From NCBI GenBank assembly GCA_963782555.1, contig CAWAKB010000003.1, positions 706,112 to 770,111 on the forward strand: a stretch of 64,000 nucleotides of DNA. Reading direction: 5' to 3'. The notes beneath the pieces were generated by a model. That model was given only the letters and a program-made list of their open reading frames with translations, was not told the DNA's origin and did not search any database. This document shows, in pieces, positions 1 through 8,532 of the stretch. A program made the translations under genes and the position numbers. Numbering within the stretch: position 1 is the first letter of the stretch; each line of letters opens with the position of its first letter. This DNA comes from Hyphomicrobium_A sp963782555. GTDB taxonomy: Bacteria; Pseudomonadota; Alphaproteobacteria; Rhizobiales; Hyphomicrobiaceae.

Positions 1-290
1 CCGACGAAGTTGCCGTTGCGGTCGTAGATGGCGGTGGCAAGCCAGCGCTCGGCGTCGTAGCGCAGCCTCTCGCCGAGCGTCACCTCGCCGACGAGGCCGC
101 GGATAGGCGCGACGACGTAAACGAGTGCCACGGCAAAGAGGACGTAGATGAGCGCGGCGCTAGCAACATAGCGTAAAGGCCCGAGCCTGGGATTGAGCGC
201 AACCCAGTCGAGCAGCACGCGCAAGAGACGGAACGGCAAGAGCACCAATAGCTCGAGCGCGCGCGTCAGCACACGGAAAACGGCAAGCAT
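1..290 (-). CDS. Probable penicillin-binding protein 1 family transglycosylase/transpeptidase, N-terminal fragment (runs off left edge)
   Basis: Only about 96 N-terminal residues are in the window. The ATG is at 288-290 on the minus strand. After an amphipathic, Arg/Leu-rich cytoplasmic leader there is one hydrophobic membrane segment at roughly residues 43-60, followed by periplasmic sequence ending in AIYDRNGNFVG. A membrane anchor followed by a 'YDRxGxxVG' strand is how class A penicillin-binding proteins (peptidoglycan glycosyltransferase plus transpeptidase) begin just before their GT51 domain. No catalytic motif is inside the window, so the assignment rests on architecture alone. An unrelated single-pass membrane protein is the alternative. 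Confidence 0.5.
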   Translation of the reverse strand, partial: MLAVFRVLTRALELLVLLPFRLLRVLLDWVALNPRLGPLRYVASAALIYVLFAVALVYVVAPIRGLVGEVTLGERLRYDAERWLATAIYDRNGNFV

Positions 291-432
291 ATCGGCCGCA
301 GGGCTTAGGGTATGACGGCGCACGCGCGCCCGCAGACCCAAAGCCGTAGCCGGCCTTTATGGCGGATTTGGCCCCGTCGACGGCGCTTTCCCGAAGCGCC
401 TGATACTTGCCGATGCGTACGTCGGAGTTCGT

Positions 433-525
433 CTAGAACGTATGCAACAGGACGAACAACCCGACCCCGACCGCTGGCCCCAAGAGACTTGCCAGCACCA
501 GCATCATGAAGGACTTCGCAACCAT
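433..525 (-). CDS. Possible small hydrophobic membrane peptide (30 aa)
   Basis: An ATG at 523-525 opens a 30-residue frame (MVAKSFMMLV...LHTF) that is almost entirely one hydrophobic helix. A purine-rich GGGGTGA lies about 7 bases upstream and could serve as ribosome binding site. The same frame stays open upstream to a TTG near 633, giving 66 residues, but that extension is basic and unremarkable. It lies just upstream of, and on the same strand as, the penicillin-binding protein gene. Function unknown, and it may not be a gene. Confidence 0.3.
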   Translation of the reverse strand: MVAKSFMMLVLASLLGPAVGVGLFVLLHTF

Positions 526-897
526 ACCACAGTCACCCCGCACCAAACGCCGCTCGCCAAACCTCCTGGCACCCCCTAGAGCCTGGAAGCTCAACCGACG
601 CCGGAAACCCCCAAACAAAATTCCAGCGACCAAAAAATTTTACATCAGAAAAAAGCAATTGACACTCACTCTTGATGTCTGAACAGCAATTTAGGTTCGC
701 GTCTGCGAAGTCGTTCGCACATAAAATTGTCGTAGGGCGAAACGATGACGGAGAAAAACCGAAACCGTCGAAAGTGTTATGACTAATTCCAGACTAATTG
801 GTTGATGGTCATTGGCTGTCGCGCGCGCCCCGCGCATTGCTGACGCAACCTGTTAATGCGTGGCAGACACGCACCACTTCGCCGTCACGAAAGTGGA
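526..897. other. Intergenic stretch, AT-richer than surroundings
   Basis: No convincing gene. The section around 600-800 is visibly richer in A and T than its neighbours. It holds two direct copies of GACTAATT (781-788 and 792-799) spaced 11 bp apart, about one helical turn, as a tandem operator would be. A perfect TTGACA sits at 659-664 on the plus strand, but no good -10 box follows. The stretch lies downstream of the double-ATPase gene and upstream of the small membrane peptide. Confidence 0.4.
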
Positions 898-3800
898 TTA
901 TCGCAGGTCGAAGAGCTTGAGTTGCGGCTCTTCCTGACCCTTCGTTTCGCGCGCAAGCTGCTCGATGCGATCGAAGGGCACCTGCTCCGCCAAGATGAGC
1001 GAGCGCTGCGCTTTCATCGGGCGCACGAGGCCTTCCTGCACGAGGTGGAACTCGCCCACCGTCTGGCCGGGAAGCACGGCTGCAGGCTCGAGTCCCAACT
1101 CGCTCTGGAACGCGGCCTTGAGCTTGCGCAGTGCGGTATCCTCGCGCACGCGCCCGATGAACCAGCTCGTGATCTGGTCGCGGCTCTTGTAGTCGAGGTC
1201 GCCCGGCGACTGGGTGGCGAGCATCATGCCAAGCCCCGCCGAGCGCGCTCGCTTCAACAGGCTCTGCAGGGGTTCCGCGGTCGCCGGCTTGGCGTTGGCG
1301 GGGATGTAGAGATCGGCCTCGTCGAACATGACAACCGCCTGCAGCTCGTCGTTGGGGTTGCGCTGGCAGAAGCGCAGGGCTTCCGACAGGAACTGCGAGA
1401 CCCAGAACAGGATGTTCTCGTTGTCGCCGAGGAAGCCCGTGTAGATGATCGACAGGCGCGTGCGCCCCTCGCGGGCATAGGGCCCGAGGCCCAGTAGCGA
1501 TTCCATCCGCAGCAATTCACCGCCAACCTCGAACAGGGCCGAGTTGCGGTGCCTGAGACTGTCGAGCTGCGCGACGAGATCGCGGCGGATCTTGCCAGAG
1601 GGATCCATGCGCTGGGTGAGGTCTGAGAGCTCCGGATCCTCGTCCTCCAAGAGGTGAATAAGGTCCGACAGCGTCACCTCGCGACTGTGACGGGAGCCGA
1701 GGATGCGCAGCGCCACCGACAGCGTGCCCGACTGCTTCTGATGCGTCGCCGAATTCTTCAAATGCAGCATCTCGCCGAGCGCCGCGCCCGAAAGGTTGGC
1801 GAGCAATTGCTGCTCGTGCTCGGGCAGCTCGTTGATGCCGTTGGGCAGAAGCGTGATGGAGATCGGCCGCCCGGAGGCGCGCCCCGGGGTGAACACGGCG
1901 ACGTCGATGGCGTCAGCGAGCTTCTCACGCTCCCCGCGACGCTCGGAGAACTCCTCGTCATTGTCGCGCCAGACGTCGGGGTTGGCGTAAGAGCACAAAT
2001 CGCCCTTGCGGTCGAGGAGCACGGCGGGGATGCCGCGCAGCAGCAGCTGCTCGATGAGGCATAAGGCGAGTGTGGTCTTGCCCGAGCCCGAGCCGCCGAG
2101 CACGGCGGCGTGCCGCTTCAGCACGTTCTTGTTGAGCCGCACCGGATTCGACGAGCCCGAGGTCTCGCGTCCGGCCACGATGCTGGAGCCGTCGGCGCCG
2201 TTCTCGTCGAGTATGACGGAAAGCGGCAGCTCGTCCTCGTCGGAGACGGCCTGCTGCGCGCCGGACAGGGCGTTGGCCTGGCCGTTCGCTTCCGCAGCCG
2301 GCGGTTGATAGCTGGCAAGCGCCTGCGTGCCATTCGTCGTCTCTTGTGCGTCGCGCGCATGCCCGTTGCTGCCGTTGGCAACGAGCTTGGGCAAGCCGTA
2401 GCCCATGAGATCGAGGCGCAGTAGCGGGATCATGGGGGCAAGCTTCGACAAAAGCTTGGTGCCGGCGAACCAGCCGCTGAAGCCCGGGTCGTTGCGATGG
2501 TGGGTGTGGAACTCGCGCACCATGATCATGCGCTCCCACTCGGGAATGGGGACGAGGATCGGGCGGCCGCCGCCGTCGCGGAACTTGCGGAAGGCCTGCG
2601 CCGTCTGGTTCTTGCGGTTGGGCGGGAAGTCGGACGCGCGCAGCATGAAGCAGGGCCTGCCGTCCATGGCGGCGAGCACCTTGTCGAGCTGGCGCTTCAA
2701 GCCGCCGCCCTGCGTTGGCCGGTTGCAAAGGAAGACGCGCGCCTCCGCCGACAGCCCGTTCTTGTGGCGAAGGTTGAGGTCGATGACGGGCAGGTCGTTG
2801 TTGACGTCGTGCCGCTCCACCTCAAGCTCGATGGCGCCGGCCCACTCCTCCTTGGCGACGGCGAGCGCGCCGGCGAGGATGTCGAGCAGCTCGCGCTCGT
2901 CTGAAGGGATCTCGGCTTCCGACGCGTTCTCGAAGCGCGCCCACAGGTCCCGGTAGTCGACCTCGCCCGGGCCCGGCCCGGGCTCGGCCGCAAACCCGAG
3001 CCCAAGGGCCGCGGCGAGCCGCGACACGAAACCGCCCGCTGCCTCCTCGCTCTCCTCGGCGTCCTCGGCCTCCGTTTCCGGAGCCGTCTTGGAGCGCAGG
3101 CGCGTGTAGGCGTGCTCTAGAAGTCGGCGCGTCGAGAGCCCAGCGAACTCCTCGAAGAACTGCGGCCCGAAGAAGGCGGCCGGATCGGAGAAGCTCGCGC
3201 CCGCCTCGCCCGACTTGGCGAGGTGCTCGAGGCGCTTGGAGATAATGAGGCGTGCCTCCTCGGGCGTGCGGCTTTCCAGCAGCGCCACCGGGCCCGCCTT
3301 CTCGATGCGATCGATGTAGGACTGGGCCAGCACGCCGCGCACCTGCCCGTAGAAATCTTCCAGGCACGAGATGATGAGAATGGCGTTGGTCAGTCGGTTG
3401 GCGATCTGAATGAGGTCGCGCACGGCGCGCTGAAAGCGCTCCTCCGCGTCGTTGAAGAAGCGCAAGTCCTCCACCTGATCGACGCAGAAGACGAGCGCGG
3501 CCCGATCGACCGTCCACATCAGCGCGCCGAGCGCGGTGATGATCTCGAAGGCGCGATCCTCGCCGGTGTTGGGGTCGAGCGCGGCCACCGCTTGGCGCGC
3601 CAGCTCGGTCAGAGGGCGGCCGTGCAGGTATTGGCGCACGCGCTGATCGAGGCGCGGATCGTGGCGCTCCAGGTAGAGCAGCGCCCGCACCACGTTGATG
3701 TCGAGCTCCTGGGCGGCGTACTTGGGGCTTGCGACAATGGCGTCGGCGAGCTTGAGGACGAGGCTGGCGAGCTTGGCGTCGTCCAGGTTGGCGTCGCGCA

Positions 3801-4272
3801 GCGCCTCGATGTCCTTGTGGGAAACGGCGTCGGCATCCGCGACCAGCCGGTTGGTGAGACGGGCAAGTCCGCTCTCGCCCGGACGATCGGGATCGTAGGG
3901 CTTCTCCAGCGAGTGGACGAGCCGGCGCAGGTAATAGTCAGAGTAGTTGGCGACATCCGGCGTCAGCTGCGCATAGCCGAAATAGGCGATGCCGCGGCGA
4001 TGGCCCGTGGTTCTCAGCGCCCGGATGAGGTGCGTCTTGCCCGCGCCCGACTGACCGTGGAACAGCAGGATGCGGTCTTGCGTGCCGGTGTCGTGCCCCA
4101 GCGTGATGTTGGTCAAGAGATCGGTGAACTTGCGCCGCGCCTTGGCGTGCACCTCCGCCACATCGACGGGGTCGGCCCGCCAGATGTCGTCCTCCCACGT
4201 AATGGAATGCTCGAAGGCCGTACTCAGCCTGTCAGGAGCGGGAAGGGTGGAAGCTTCTTGGTGTTGCATCAA
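898..4272 (-). CDS. Double P-loop ATPase: N-terminal AAA/ORC-like domain plus C-terminal HerA/DUF87-like motor domain
   Basis: 1124 residues. The first P-loop is GQSGAGKTH at about residues 71-79, with a Walker B-like strand FCVDQVED near 260 and a helical lid to about 400. An acidic linker follows (near 400-410). A middle alpha/beta region of about residues 460-640 contains VIDLNLR and FLCNRPTQGGG; I do not recognise it. After a low-complexity linker, a second P-loop GGSGSGKTT at about 725-733 begins a HerA/DUF87-type domain with Walker B FDEADLY near 984 and a sensor-like ATQSPGD near 1021. HerA-type motors form hexameric rings that translocate DNA. The partner gene ends 18 bp upstream on the same strand, so the two are probably cotranscribed. 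Fusion of a STAND/ORC-like sensor ATPase with a HerA motor resembles defence ATPases, but that role is inference; a DNA repair or chromosome-processing role is equally possible. Confidence 0.75.
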   Translation of the reverse strand: MMQHQEASTLPAPDRLSTAFEHSITWEDDIWRADPVDVAEVHAKARRKFTDLLTNITLGHDTGTQDRILLFHGQSGAGKTHLIRALRTTGHRRGIAYFGYAQLTPDVANYSDYYLRRLVHSLEKPYDPDRPGESGLARLTNRLVADADAVSHKDIEALRDANLDDAKLASLVLKLADAIVASPKYAAQELDINVVRALLYLERHDPRLDQRVRQYLHGRPLTELARQAVAALDPNTGEDRAFEIITALGALMWTVDRAALVFCVDQVEDLRFFNDAEERFQRAVRDLIQIANRLTNAILIISCLEDFYGQVRGVLAQSYIDRIEKAGPVALLESRTPEEARLIISKRLEHLAKSGEAGASFSDPAAFFGPQFFEEFAGLSTRRLLEHAYTRLRSKTAPETEAEDAEESEEAAGGFVSRLAAALGLGFAAEPGPGPGEVDYRDLWARFENASEAEIPSDERELLDILAGALAVAKEEWAGAIELEVERHDVNNDLPVIDLNLRHKNGLSAEARVFLCNRPTQGGGLKRQLDKVLAAMDGRPCFMLRASDFPPNRKNQTAQAFRKFRDGGGRPILVPIPEWERMIMVREFHTHHRNDPGFSGWFAGTKLLSKLAPMIPLLRLDLMGYGLPKLVANGSNGHARDAQETTNGTQALASYQPPAAEANGQANALSGAQQAVSDEDELPLSVILDENGADGSSIVAGRETSGSSNPVRLNKNVLKRHAAVLGGSGSGKTTLALCLIEQLLLRGIPAVLLDRKGDLCSYANPDVWRDNDEEFSERRGEREKLADAIDVAVFTPGRASGRPISITLLPNGINELPEHEQQLLANLSGAALGEMLHLKNSATHQKQSGTLSVALRILGSRHSREVTLSDLIHLLEDEDPELSDLTQRMDPSGKIRRDLVAQLDSLRHRNSALFEVGGELLRMESLLGLGPYAREGRTRLSIIYTGFLGDNENILFWVSQFLSEALRFCQRNPNDELQAVVMFDEADLYIPANAKPATAEPLQSLLKRARSAGLGMMLATQSPGDLDYKSRDQITSWFIGRVREDTALRKLKAAFQSELGLEPAAVLPGQTVGEFHLVQEGLVRPMKAQRSLILAEQVPFDRIEQLARETKGQEEPQLKLFDLR

Positions 4273-4290
4273 TCGACGGCCCTCGACGTC

Positions 4291-5424
4291 TTAATCCTCA
4301 ACCCGAACGAAGTGCCAGACGGTGTTCTTGTAAAGAATCGCCGAGTCCTCGAGATCTTTGATGTTCTGTTTGTTTTTGAGGTCGGCGCCCGTAAGCACCA
4401 GCTGACCCGCCCGGTGAGCGCCGGCCAGCATATCCTTGAACTCGATCTCTGAGAGACCCCACTCCGGATGCGACGTGCGAATCGCTTTCCACACTTGAGA
4501 AATAAACGCCTTGCGACTGCCTGGCCAGCCCTCGGCATGGTTGCGTGCCGCGTTGAGCACACCGGCGGAAAATTGCGTCAGGCCAGGGCGCTGCGGCTCG
4601 TCGGTTGAGACGGCTTGCGCCGCCGCCGGCTGGGCGGCCCGCAATGCCGCAGGCGCGCCATTGGTTTTGACGGCGTCATTGCCCGCGGACGGAGCTGCAT
4701 TTGCAAGCCGACGCAGCAGCGCCAAGCGCATCATCTCGATCTCGGGCCGCGCCGTCCCCGTCAGGTCCGCGCTCAAGGCGGCGACCAGGCGCCCGTCGGT
4801 CGAGAGCTCGCGTGGGCTCTGCAACAATTGCCCGGCCAGCACGCGGCCGGCTTTGGCCGACAGCGCCGAGCCCTTCGGCGTCTTGAGTCCGCTCTTGACG
4901 TTGTCGCCGAAGGCCCGCTCCAACGCCACGAGTGCGAGCGCGGCTCTGAGCTTCGACGGAGACAAGGCTTGGCGCATCGCCAGTCCGAAGGCCTTTTGCA
5001 CGATGAGCGCGCTCAGGCCCTCGGGCCTGGCGAGTGCTTTTCGTATTGTGGGCTTGCCGGCATCGAGCTCGAGCGCCTTGGCGACCAGCCAGACGTCGCG
5101 CTGCTCGCTCCAGGCGCGGGCATGCGCCTCCTTCTCACCGAGGAAGTGGGCGACGGCGCCGGCGCCGGTCTCGCTCGCCCGCAGGCGCCCACGGTGCTCG
5201 CGGACGAGCTCGCAAGCGTCAAGCCGAGCGACCGCGCCATCGACGGCGCTGCGCCATTCGCCCGGCGAAAGGCGGTTGGAGACGAGAGGTCCGAGATCGC
5301 GCACGAGCTGGGCACGCGTGGCGCCGCCGGAGCAGGCGATGCGCGAAAGAATGAGGTCGTCGAGGGCTGCGGACGCGGCCTCTGTGCCGAGATGCGCCGA
5401 CGCTCGTCTGCTCGGGGCCGACAT
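4291..5424 (-). CDS. Unrecognised partner protein of the double ATPase, probable winged-helix ends
   Basis: 377 residues, ATG at 5422-5424 with a good GAGGAG ribosome binding site about 9 bases upstream. I do not recognise the family. The N-terminal 120 residues are helical and look like a winged-helix DNA-binding unit (helices followed by LVREHRGRLRAS, a possible wing). The middle is Ala/Leu-rich and helical, then an Ala/Pro linker at about 245-275. The C-terminal 90 residues form a second compact domain (HPEWGLSEIEFKDML ... AILYKNTVWHFVRVED) that again reads like a helix-turn-helix plus beta wing. No catalytic motif is visible. The gene precedes the ATPase by 18 bp, so it is likely its dedicated DNA-recognition or regulatory partner. 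Confidence 0.6.
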   Translation of the reverse strand: MSAPSRRASAHLGTEAASAALDDLILSRIACSGGATRAQLVRDLGPLVSNRLSPGEWRSAVDGAVARLDACELVREHRGRLRASETGAGAVAHFLGEKEAHARAWSEQRDVWLVAKALELDAGKPTIRKALARPEGLSALIVQKAFGLAMRQALSPSKLRAALALVALERAFGDNVKSGLKTPKGSALSAKAGRVLAGQLLQSPRELSTDGRLVAALSADLTGTARPEIEMMRLALLRRLANAAPSAGNDAVKTNGAPAALRAAQPAAAQAVSTDEPQRPGLTQFSAGVLNAARNHAEGWPGSRKAFISQVWKAIRTSHPEWGLSEIEFKDMLAGAHRAGQLVLTGADLKNKQNIKDLEDSAILYKNTVWHFVRVED

Positions 5425-5887
5425 GCAACGCGTCTCCTCATGCGATTTTGCGTGAGCCGTACGCGCGAATCACCGGCCGCCTGCTGCGGAGTGTGTGTGA
5501 GTTGTCGATCTCTTCCAAGGGGCGCGAGGCCAGAAGCGTCATGGGGCGCGAATTGAGTTGCGCCTACGCCTCACTTGCAGGGCTTAAGGCCGCCGCCCGG
5601 CTTTTGCCGCATGCCCGTCAAATTGGCGACACCATGTTGGGGGGAAATCACCAATGGCGCTTCCAGACAGCGGGAGCGCACAGTAGGTGAAGCTCAACAG
5701 CCAATGAGATCAGACGGTTCCATCGGGGGTGACTCGGCCGGAAGGTAGTGTTGCGGGGCGACCGGACAGAGCGTCAAGCTCCCGGTTGTGGACGGGCGGT
5801 GACAACTCCTTAGCATTAACGTCGAGTTAACAGGTTTACGCAATGATCGATCGGTGTACCGCACGTTTCCAAGCGGGAGTAGCTCGT
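5425..5887. other. Divergent intergenic region between the ATPase unit and the CAP lipoprotein
   Basis: About 460 bp without a convincing gene. It must contain the leftward promoter of the two-gene ATPase unit and the rightward promoter of the CAP-domain lipoprotein. The only specific signal I can name is a CtrA-type motif at 5816-5830, listed separately. A short open frame at 5448-5690 has no recognisable protein character or ribosome binding site. Confidence 0.5.
5816..5830. promoter_or_regulatory. Candidate CtrA-binding site TTAA-N7-TTAA
   Basis: TTAA at 5816-5819 and TTAA at 5827-5830 are separated by exactly seven bases, the full consensus for the cell-cycle regulator CtrA of alphaproteobacteria. 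It lies 58 bp upstream of the lipoprotein start at 5888, a position where CtrA commonly acts on a promoter. The inner bases also make a small dyad (TTAAC...GTTAA). CtrA itself is not in the window; regulation is inferred from the motif and taxonomy. Confidence 0.5.
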
Positions 5888-6574
5888 ATGTACCGCGTCT
5901 TGCTATCCGCAGGAGCAATTGTGCTGCTGGGGGCCTGTAGCCTGGGCTCCGGCAGTCTCTCCTCCGGCTATGCCGAATCTGACTACAGCACGTCGTCGCT
6001 GCAATCCTCGCCCTCGCTTCACAGCGTGGCGCTTGGCGGTGAGCCCGACACGCAGCGCGCGGCGGCCTCCGCCAAGCCGTCCTCGAACGTCCAACTCGCC
6101 AAGCTCGAAGACAAGGCGCCGGAGGGCTCCTTTGAGCATGCGCCCGTGGGCGCACTCGCCGACCGCGACTACTCGCACACCTCGCTCAATCCCGATATTG
6201 CGCGCCAGCTGATTAACAAGTACCGCAAAGCGAAAGGGCTCAAGCCCCTGAAGCTCAACGCCGAGCTCACGGCCGCCGCCAAAGCCCACTCGCGCGATCT
6301 CGCCAAATGGGACCGCATCTCCCACTACGGCTCGGACGGTTCTAATCCTTGGGACCGCGTGAAGCGCACCGGCTTCCATGCCCGTCTCGCGGCTGAGAAC
6401 GTCGGCACCGGCCAGATCGACTTTAAGGAAGTGTTGCGCGGCTGGGAGCAGAGCCCGGGCCACAACAAGAACCTCTTGTTGTCGGACGCAACCGACATGG
6501 GCATCGCGCTGGTGCAGGACCCCAAGACCGAGTTCAAATCGTTCTGGACTCTGGTGATCGCCGCGCCGATGTGA
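5888..6574 (+). CDS. CAP (SCP/PR-1) domain lipoprotein
   Basis: The chosen ATG (5888) has GGGAG upstream and gives a lipoprotein signal MYRVLL...LLGAC with lipobox LGAC, so it should be lipidated and exported; an upstream ATG at 5843 would bury this signal. A Ser/Gly-rich linker of about 90 residues leads to a C-terminal CAP domain: helix LINKYRKAKGLKPL, AAKAHSRDLAKWDRISHYG, AENVGTG, and WEQSPGHNKNLL, matching the CAP motifs around the conserved His/Glu cavity. Bacterial CAP proteins are secreted or envelope proteins of mostly unknown function. A CtrA-type site lies upstream. About 228 residues. Confidence 0.85.
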   Translation: MYRVLLSAGAIVLLGACSLGSGSLSSGYAESDYSTSSLQSSPSLHSVALGGEPDTQRAAASAKPSSNVQLAKLEDKAPEGSFEHAPVGALADRDYSHTSLNPDIARQLINKYRKAKGLKPLKLNAELTAAAKAHSRDLAKWDRISHYGSDGSNPWDRVKRTGFHARLAAENVGTGQIDFKEVLRGWEQSPGHNKNLLLSDATDMGIALVQDPKTEFKSFWTLVIAAPM

Positions 6575-6585
6575 CGGCGCACGCG

Positions 6586-6613
6586 TCGGACTCCCTTCAT
6601 CGGACTCCCTTCA
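6586..6613. repeat. Tandem 14-bp duplication
   Basis: TCGGACTCCCTTCA occurs twice head to tail (6586-6599 and 6600-6613), directly after the CAP lipoprotein stop codon. It looks like a small replication-slippage duplication in the convergent intergenic space. Confidence 0.8.
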
Positions 6614-6684
6614 AAAGAGCATCGCCGTATGGTGTCTGACCCTCCGAGTCTGACACCGTCGGTGCGCGCACGGGAATTGAGTTC

Positions 6685-8076
6685 TCAGCGCTTGCGCAGA
6701 TTGCGCCACACCGCGACGTCGATCTCGAGCTTACGGCTGACTGCCAGGTAGTTCATCAGGGCGGCCGCGACCAGCGACAGAGACGTTGCCGTCGCCGCCC
6801 CGAGCAGGCCAAAGGCGGGGACGAGCGTGAAATTGAGCGCGATGTTGAGAACAGCCGTCGTCGCCAGCACGGTGGCGCAAATCCTCTGTTGTCCCAGCAT
6901 GTTCAAGAGAAACTCTGCCGGACCCATGGAGGAGCGGAACAGGAACCCGATGACGAGGATCATCATCACCGGGTAGCCCTGCACGAACTTCGGGCCGAAC
7001 AGCCAAAGCAGCGGCATGCCGAGCGCCAAAAGCAAGATCGCGGCGGCAAGCGACGGCCAGAAGGTCCAGTGCACGGCATCTCTTACGAAGGCGCGCAGGC
7101 TCTCCTTGTCGCCGCGGGCGCCAAGTGCCGCGAAACGGTTTGCGACCGCGCTGCCGACCGCATAATGCACGAACATGATGAGGCTCATGGTCTTGGCGGC
7201 GGCGAAGTAGATGGCGACATCGGTGGGTGTCAGGTAGCGGGAGACGACGAGCACGTCGGCGCTTTGCAGCGTGAGCTCGCTTGCGGCGATGACGAGCAGC
7301 GGCATGGCCGTCGCAAGCCAGGTCGCGAACGCATAGCGCCGAGGGCCTGGGCTCTCGACCTCGCTGATGCGTCGGTCGATCAGCACGGCTTGCAACAGGC
7401 CCGTCACCCACGTCGCGACGATCGCCGCGCCGGCCGCCGTCTGGGCCTCCATCGGCCAACCGGCGAAATGCGCTGCGACCATGGCGACAAGCAGCAAGGC
7501 GGGGCGCAGGATGTAAGGCGGCAGCAGAGCTGCACCCATCCAGGCGAAGCCCTTGCCGATCCCGTCCTGCACGGCCGTCAGCGCATAGAGCGGAATGCAG
7601 ACGAGGGCGAGATAGGCCGGCAGCAGGTACTGGCTCTCCAAGGGCTTGAACAGCCACAGACCAGCGATACCCGTGACGGCGATGAGCGCGCCGACGCTGA
7701 GCGCAACCGCGCGCGAGCCGCGGATCAGCCCGCGCAAGAGTGCCGGCTCGCCCCTCTCGCGATAGTGCGAGATGAAGCGGATGGAGGTCATACCGAGCCC
7801 GAGGTCAGACAAACCGCCGAGCACGAGCACCCACGTCCATACGAAGACATAGATGCCGTACTCGTAGCTGCCCATCCAGCGAGCCAGCACAATCTGCGTG
7901 AGGTAGAGCAGCGCCGCACTGGTGCAGCGCACGCCGAAGACCGTCACGGCATCGCGCTGGGTACGCTCGCGATCTCCCTGGCCCTTGAGGATTGCGAGCG
8001 TTTGCGCGACGAGACCGTTGAGGCTTGCCAGCAGAAGGCCGGCGGGTGAGGCGCTTGCCGAGGAGTTCTCTGTCAT
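6685..8076 (-). CDS. Polysaccharide/lipopolysaccharide flippase (Wzx/PST-type, MOP superfamily)
   Basis: 463 residues with about 12-14 hydrophobic membrane spans and short charged loops, the layout of oligosaccharide-lipid flippases. The N-terminal part (VRCTSAALLYLTQIVLARWMG, then YGIYVFVWTWV and a GLGMTSIRFI loop) is the typical first-helices pattern of the polysaccharide_synt family, and the LNIALNFTLVPAFGLLGAA stretch is typical of its late helices. It would flip lipid-linked glycans across the inner membrane. No glycosyltransferase genes are adjacent, so the substrate cannot be guessed. It is convergent with the CAP lipoprotein. Confidence 0.85.
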   Translation of the reverse strand: MTENSSASASPAGLLLASLNGLVAQTLAILKGQGDRERTQRDAVTVFGVRCTSAALLYLTQIVLARWMGSYEYGIYVFVWTWVLVLGGLSDLGLGMTSIRFISHYRERGEPALLRGLIRGSRAVALSVGALIAVTGIAGLWLFKPLESQYLLPAYLALVCIPLYALTAVQDGIGKGFAWMGAALLPPYILRPALLLVAMVAAHFAGWPMEAQTAAGAAIVATWVTGLLQAVLIDRRISEVESPGPRRYAFATWLATAMPLLVIAASELTLQSADVLVVSRYLTPTDVAIYFAAAKTMSLIMFVHYAVGSAVANRFAALGARGDKESLRAFVRDAVHWTFWPSLAAAILLLALGMPLLWLFGPKFVQGYPVMMILVIGFLFRSSMGPAEFLLNMLGQQRICATVLATTAVLNIALNFTLVPAFGLLGAATATSLSLVAAALMNYLAVSRKLEIDVAVWRNLRKR

Positions 8077-8151
8077 GGGGCCGTCCGCCGTCGCTTCCGC
8101 GCTGCCCGAGGTGCCGCGGGCTCCGGTTCCACCGAATGGCCGATGTTTGGC

Positions 8152-8370
8152 TTAGTCCTGCAGCAGCCGGTCCTGTTCACGTTGGCGCACGCGCTCGGCG
8201 ACGTTGGCCCAGGCGCAAGAACGGCTTTCGTCTCCACTTTCAACGTGGAGAATTGCAAAGAAGTCCGCCACCGCGGCCGCAAGAAGTCCATGCCTTGCCT
8301 CGAGGACGGTCGCCATTGCCTCGAACTCACGCTCGTTCATGGCGCTAGTTGGTTGCCCAATGTTTTCCAT
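8152..8370 (-). CDS. Small conserved-looking hypothetical protein
   Basis: About 72 residues from the ATG at 8368-8370; in-frame ATGs at 8379 and 8442 would extend it to 75 or 96 residues. The protein (NEREFEAMATVLEARHGLLAAAVADFFAILH...VAERVRQREQDRLLQD) is helical and amphipathic without transmembrane or catalytic features. It lies 75 bp upstream of and codirectional with the flippase gene. Function unknown. Confidence 0.5.
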   Translation of the reverse strand: MENIGQPTSAMNEREFEAMATVLEARHGLLAAAVADFFAILHVESGDESRSCAWANVAERVRQREQDRLLQD

Positions 8371-8532
8371 AGCCTGCATTCCGTCTTGGGGAACATGGTG
8401 TCCGTGTACAAAGCAAAAACTGCGCCAGTCGATCTGCTTCAAAATGGGACCCAGACAGCCGGTGGCGGCGATGGCTGGGCCCCCGTATGTGCTATGCTGA
8501 GCTATGGCGGCGAGTGCCGAGGAGAGTGTGAT

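Noticed and set aside
3223..4452. 409-residue frame opposite the double-ATPase gene
   Set aside because: It antisenses the Walker A region and has no ribosome binding site or motif.
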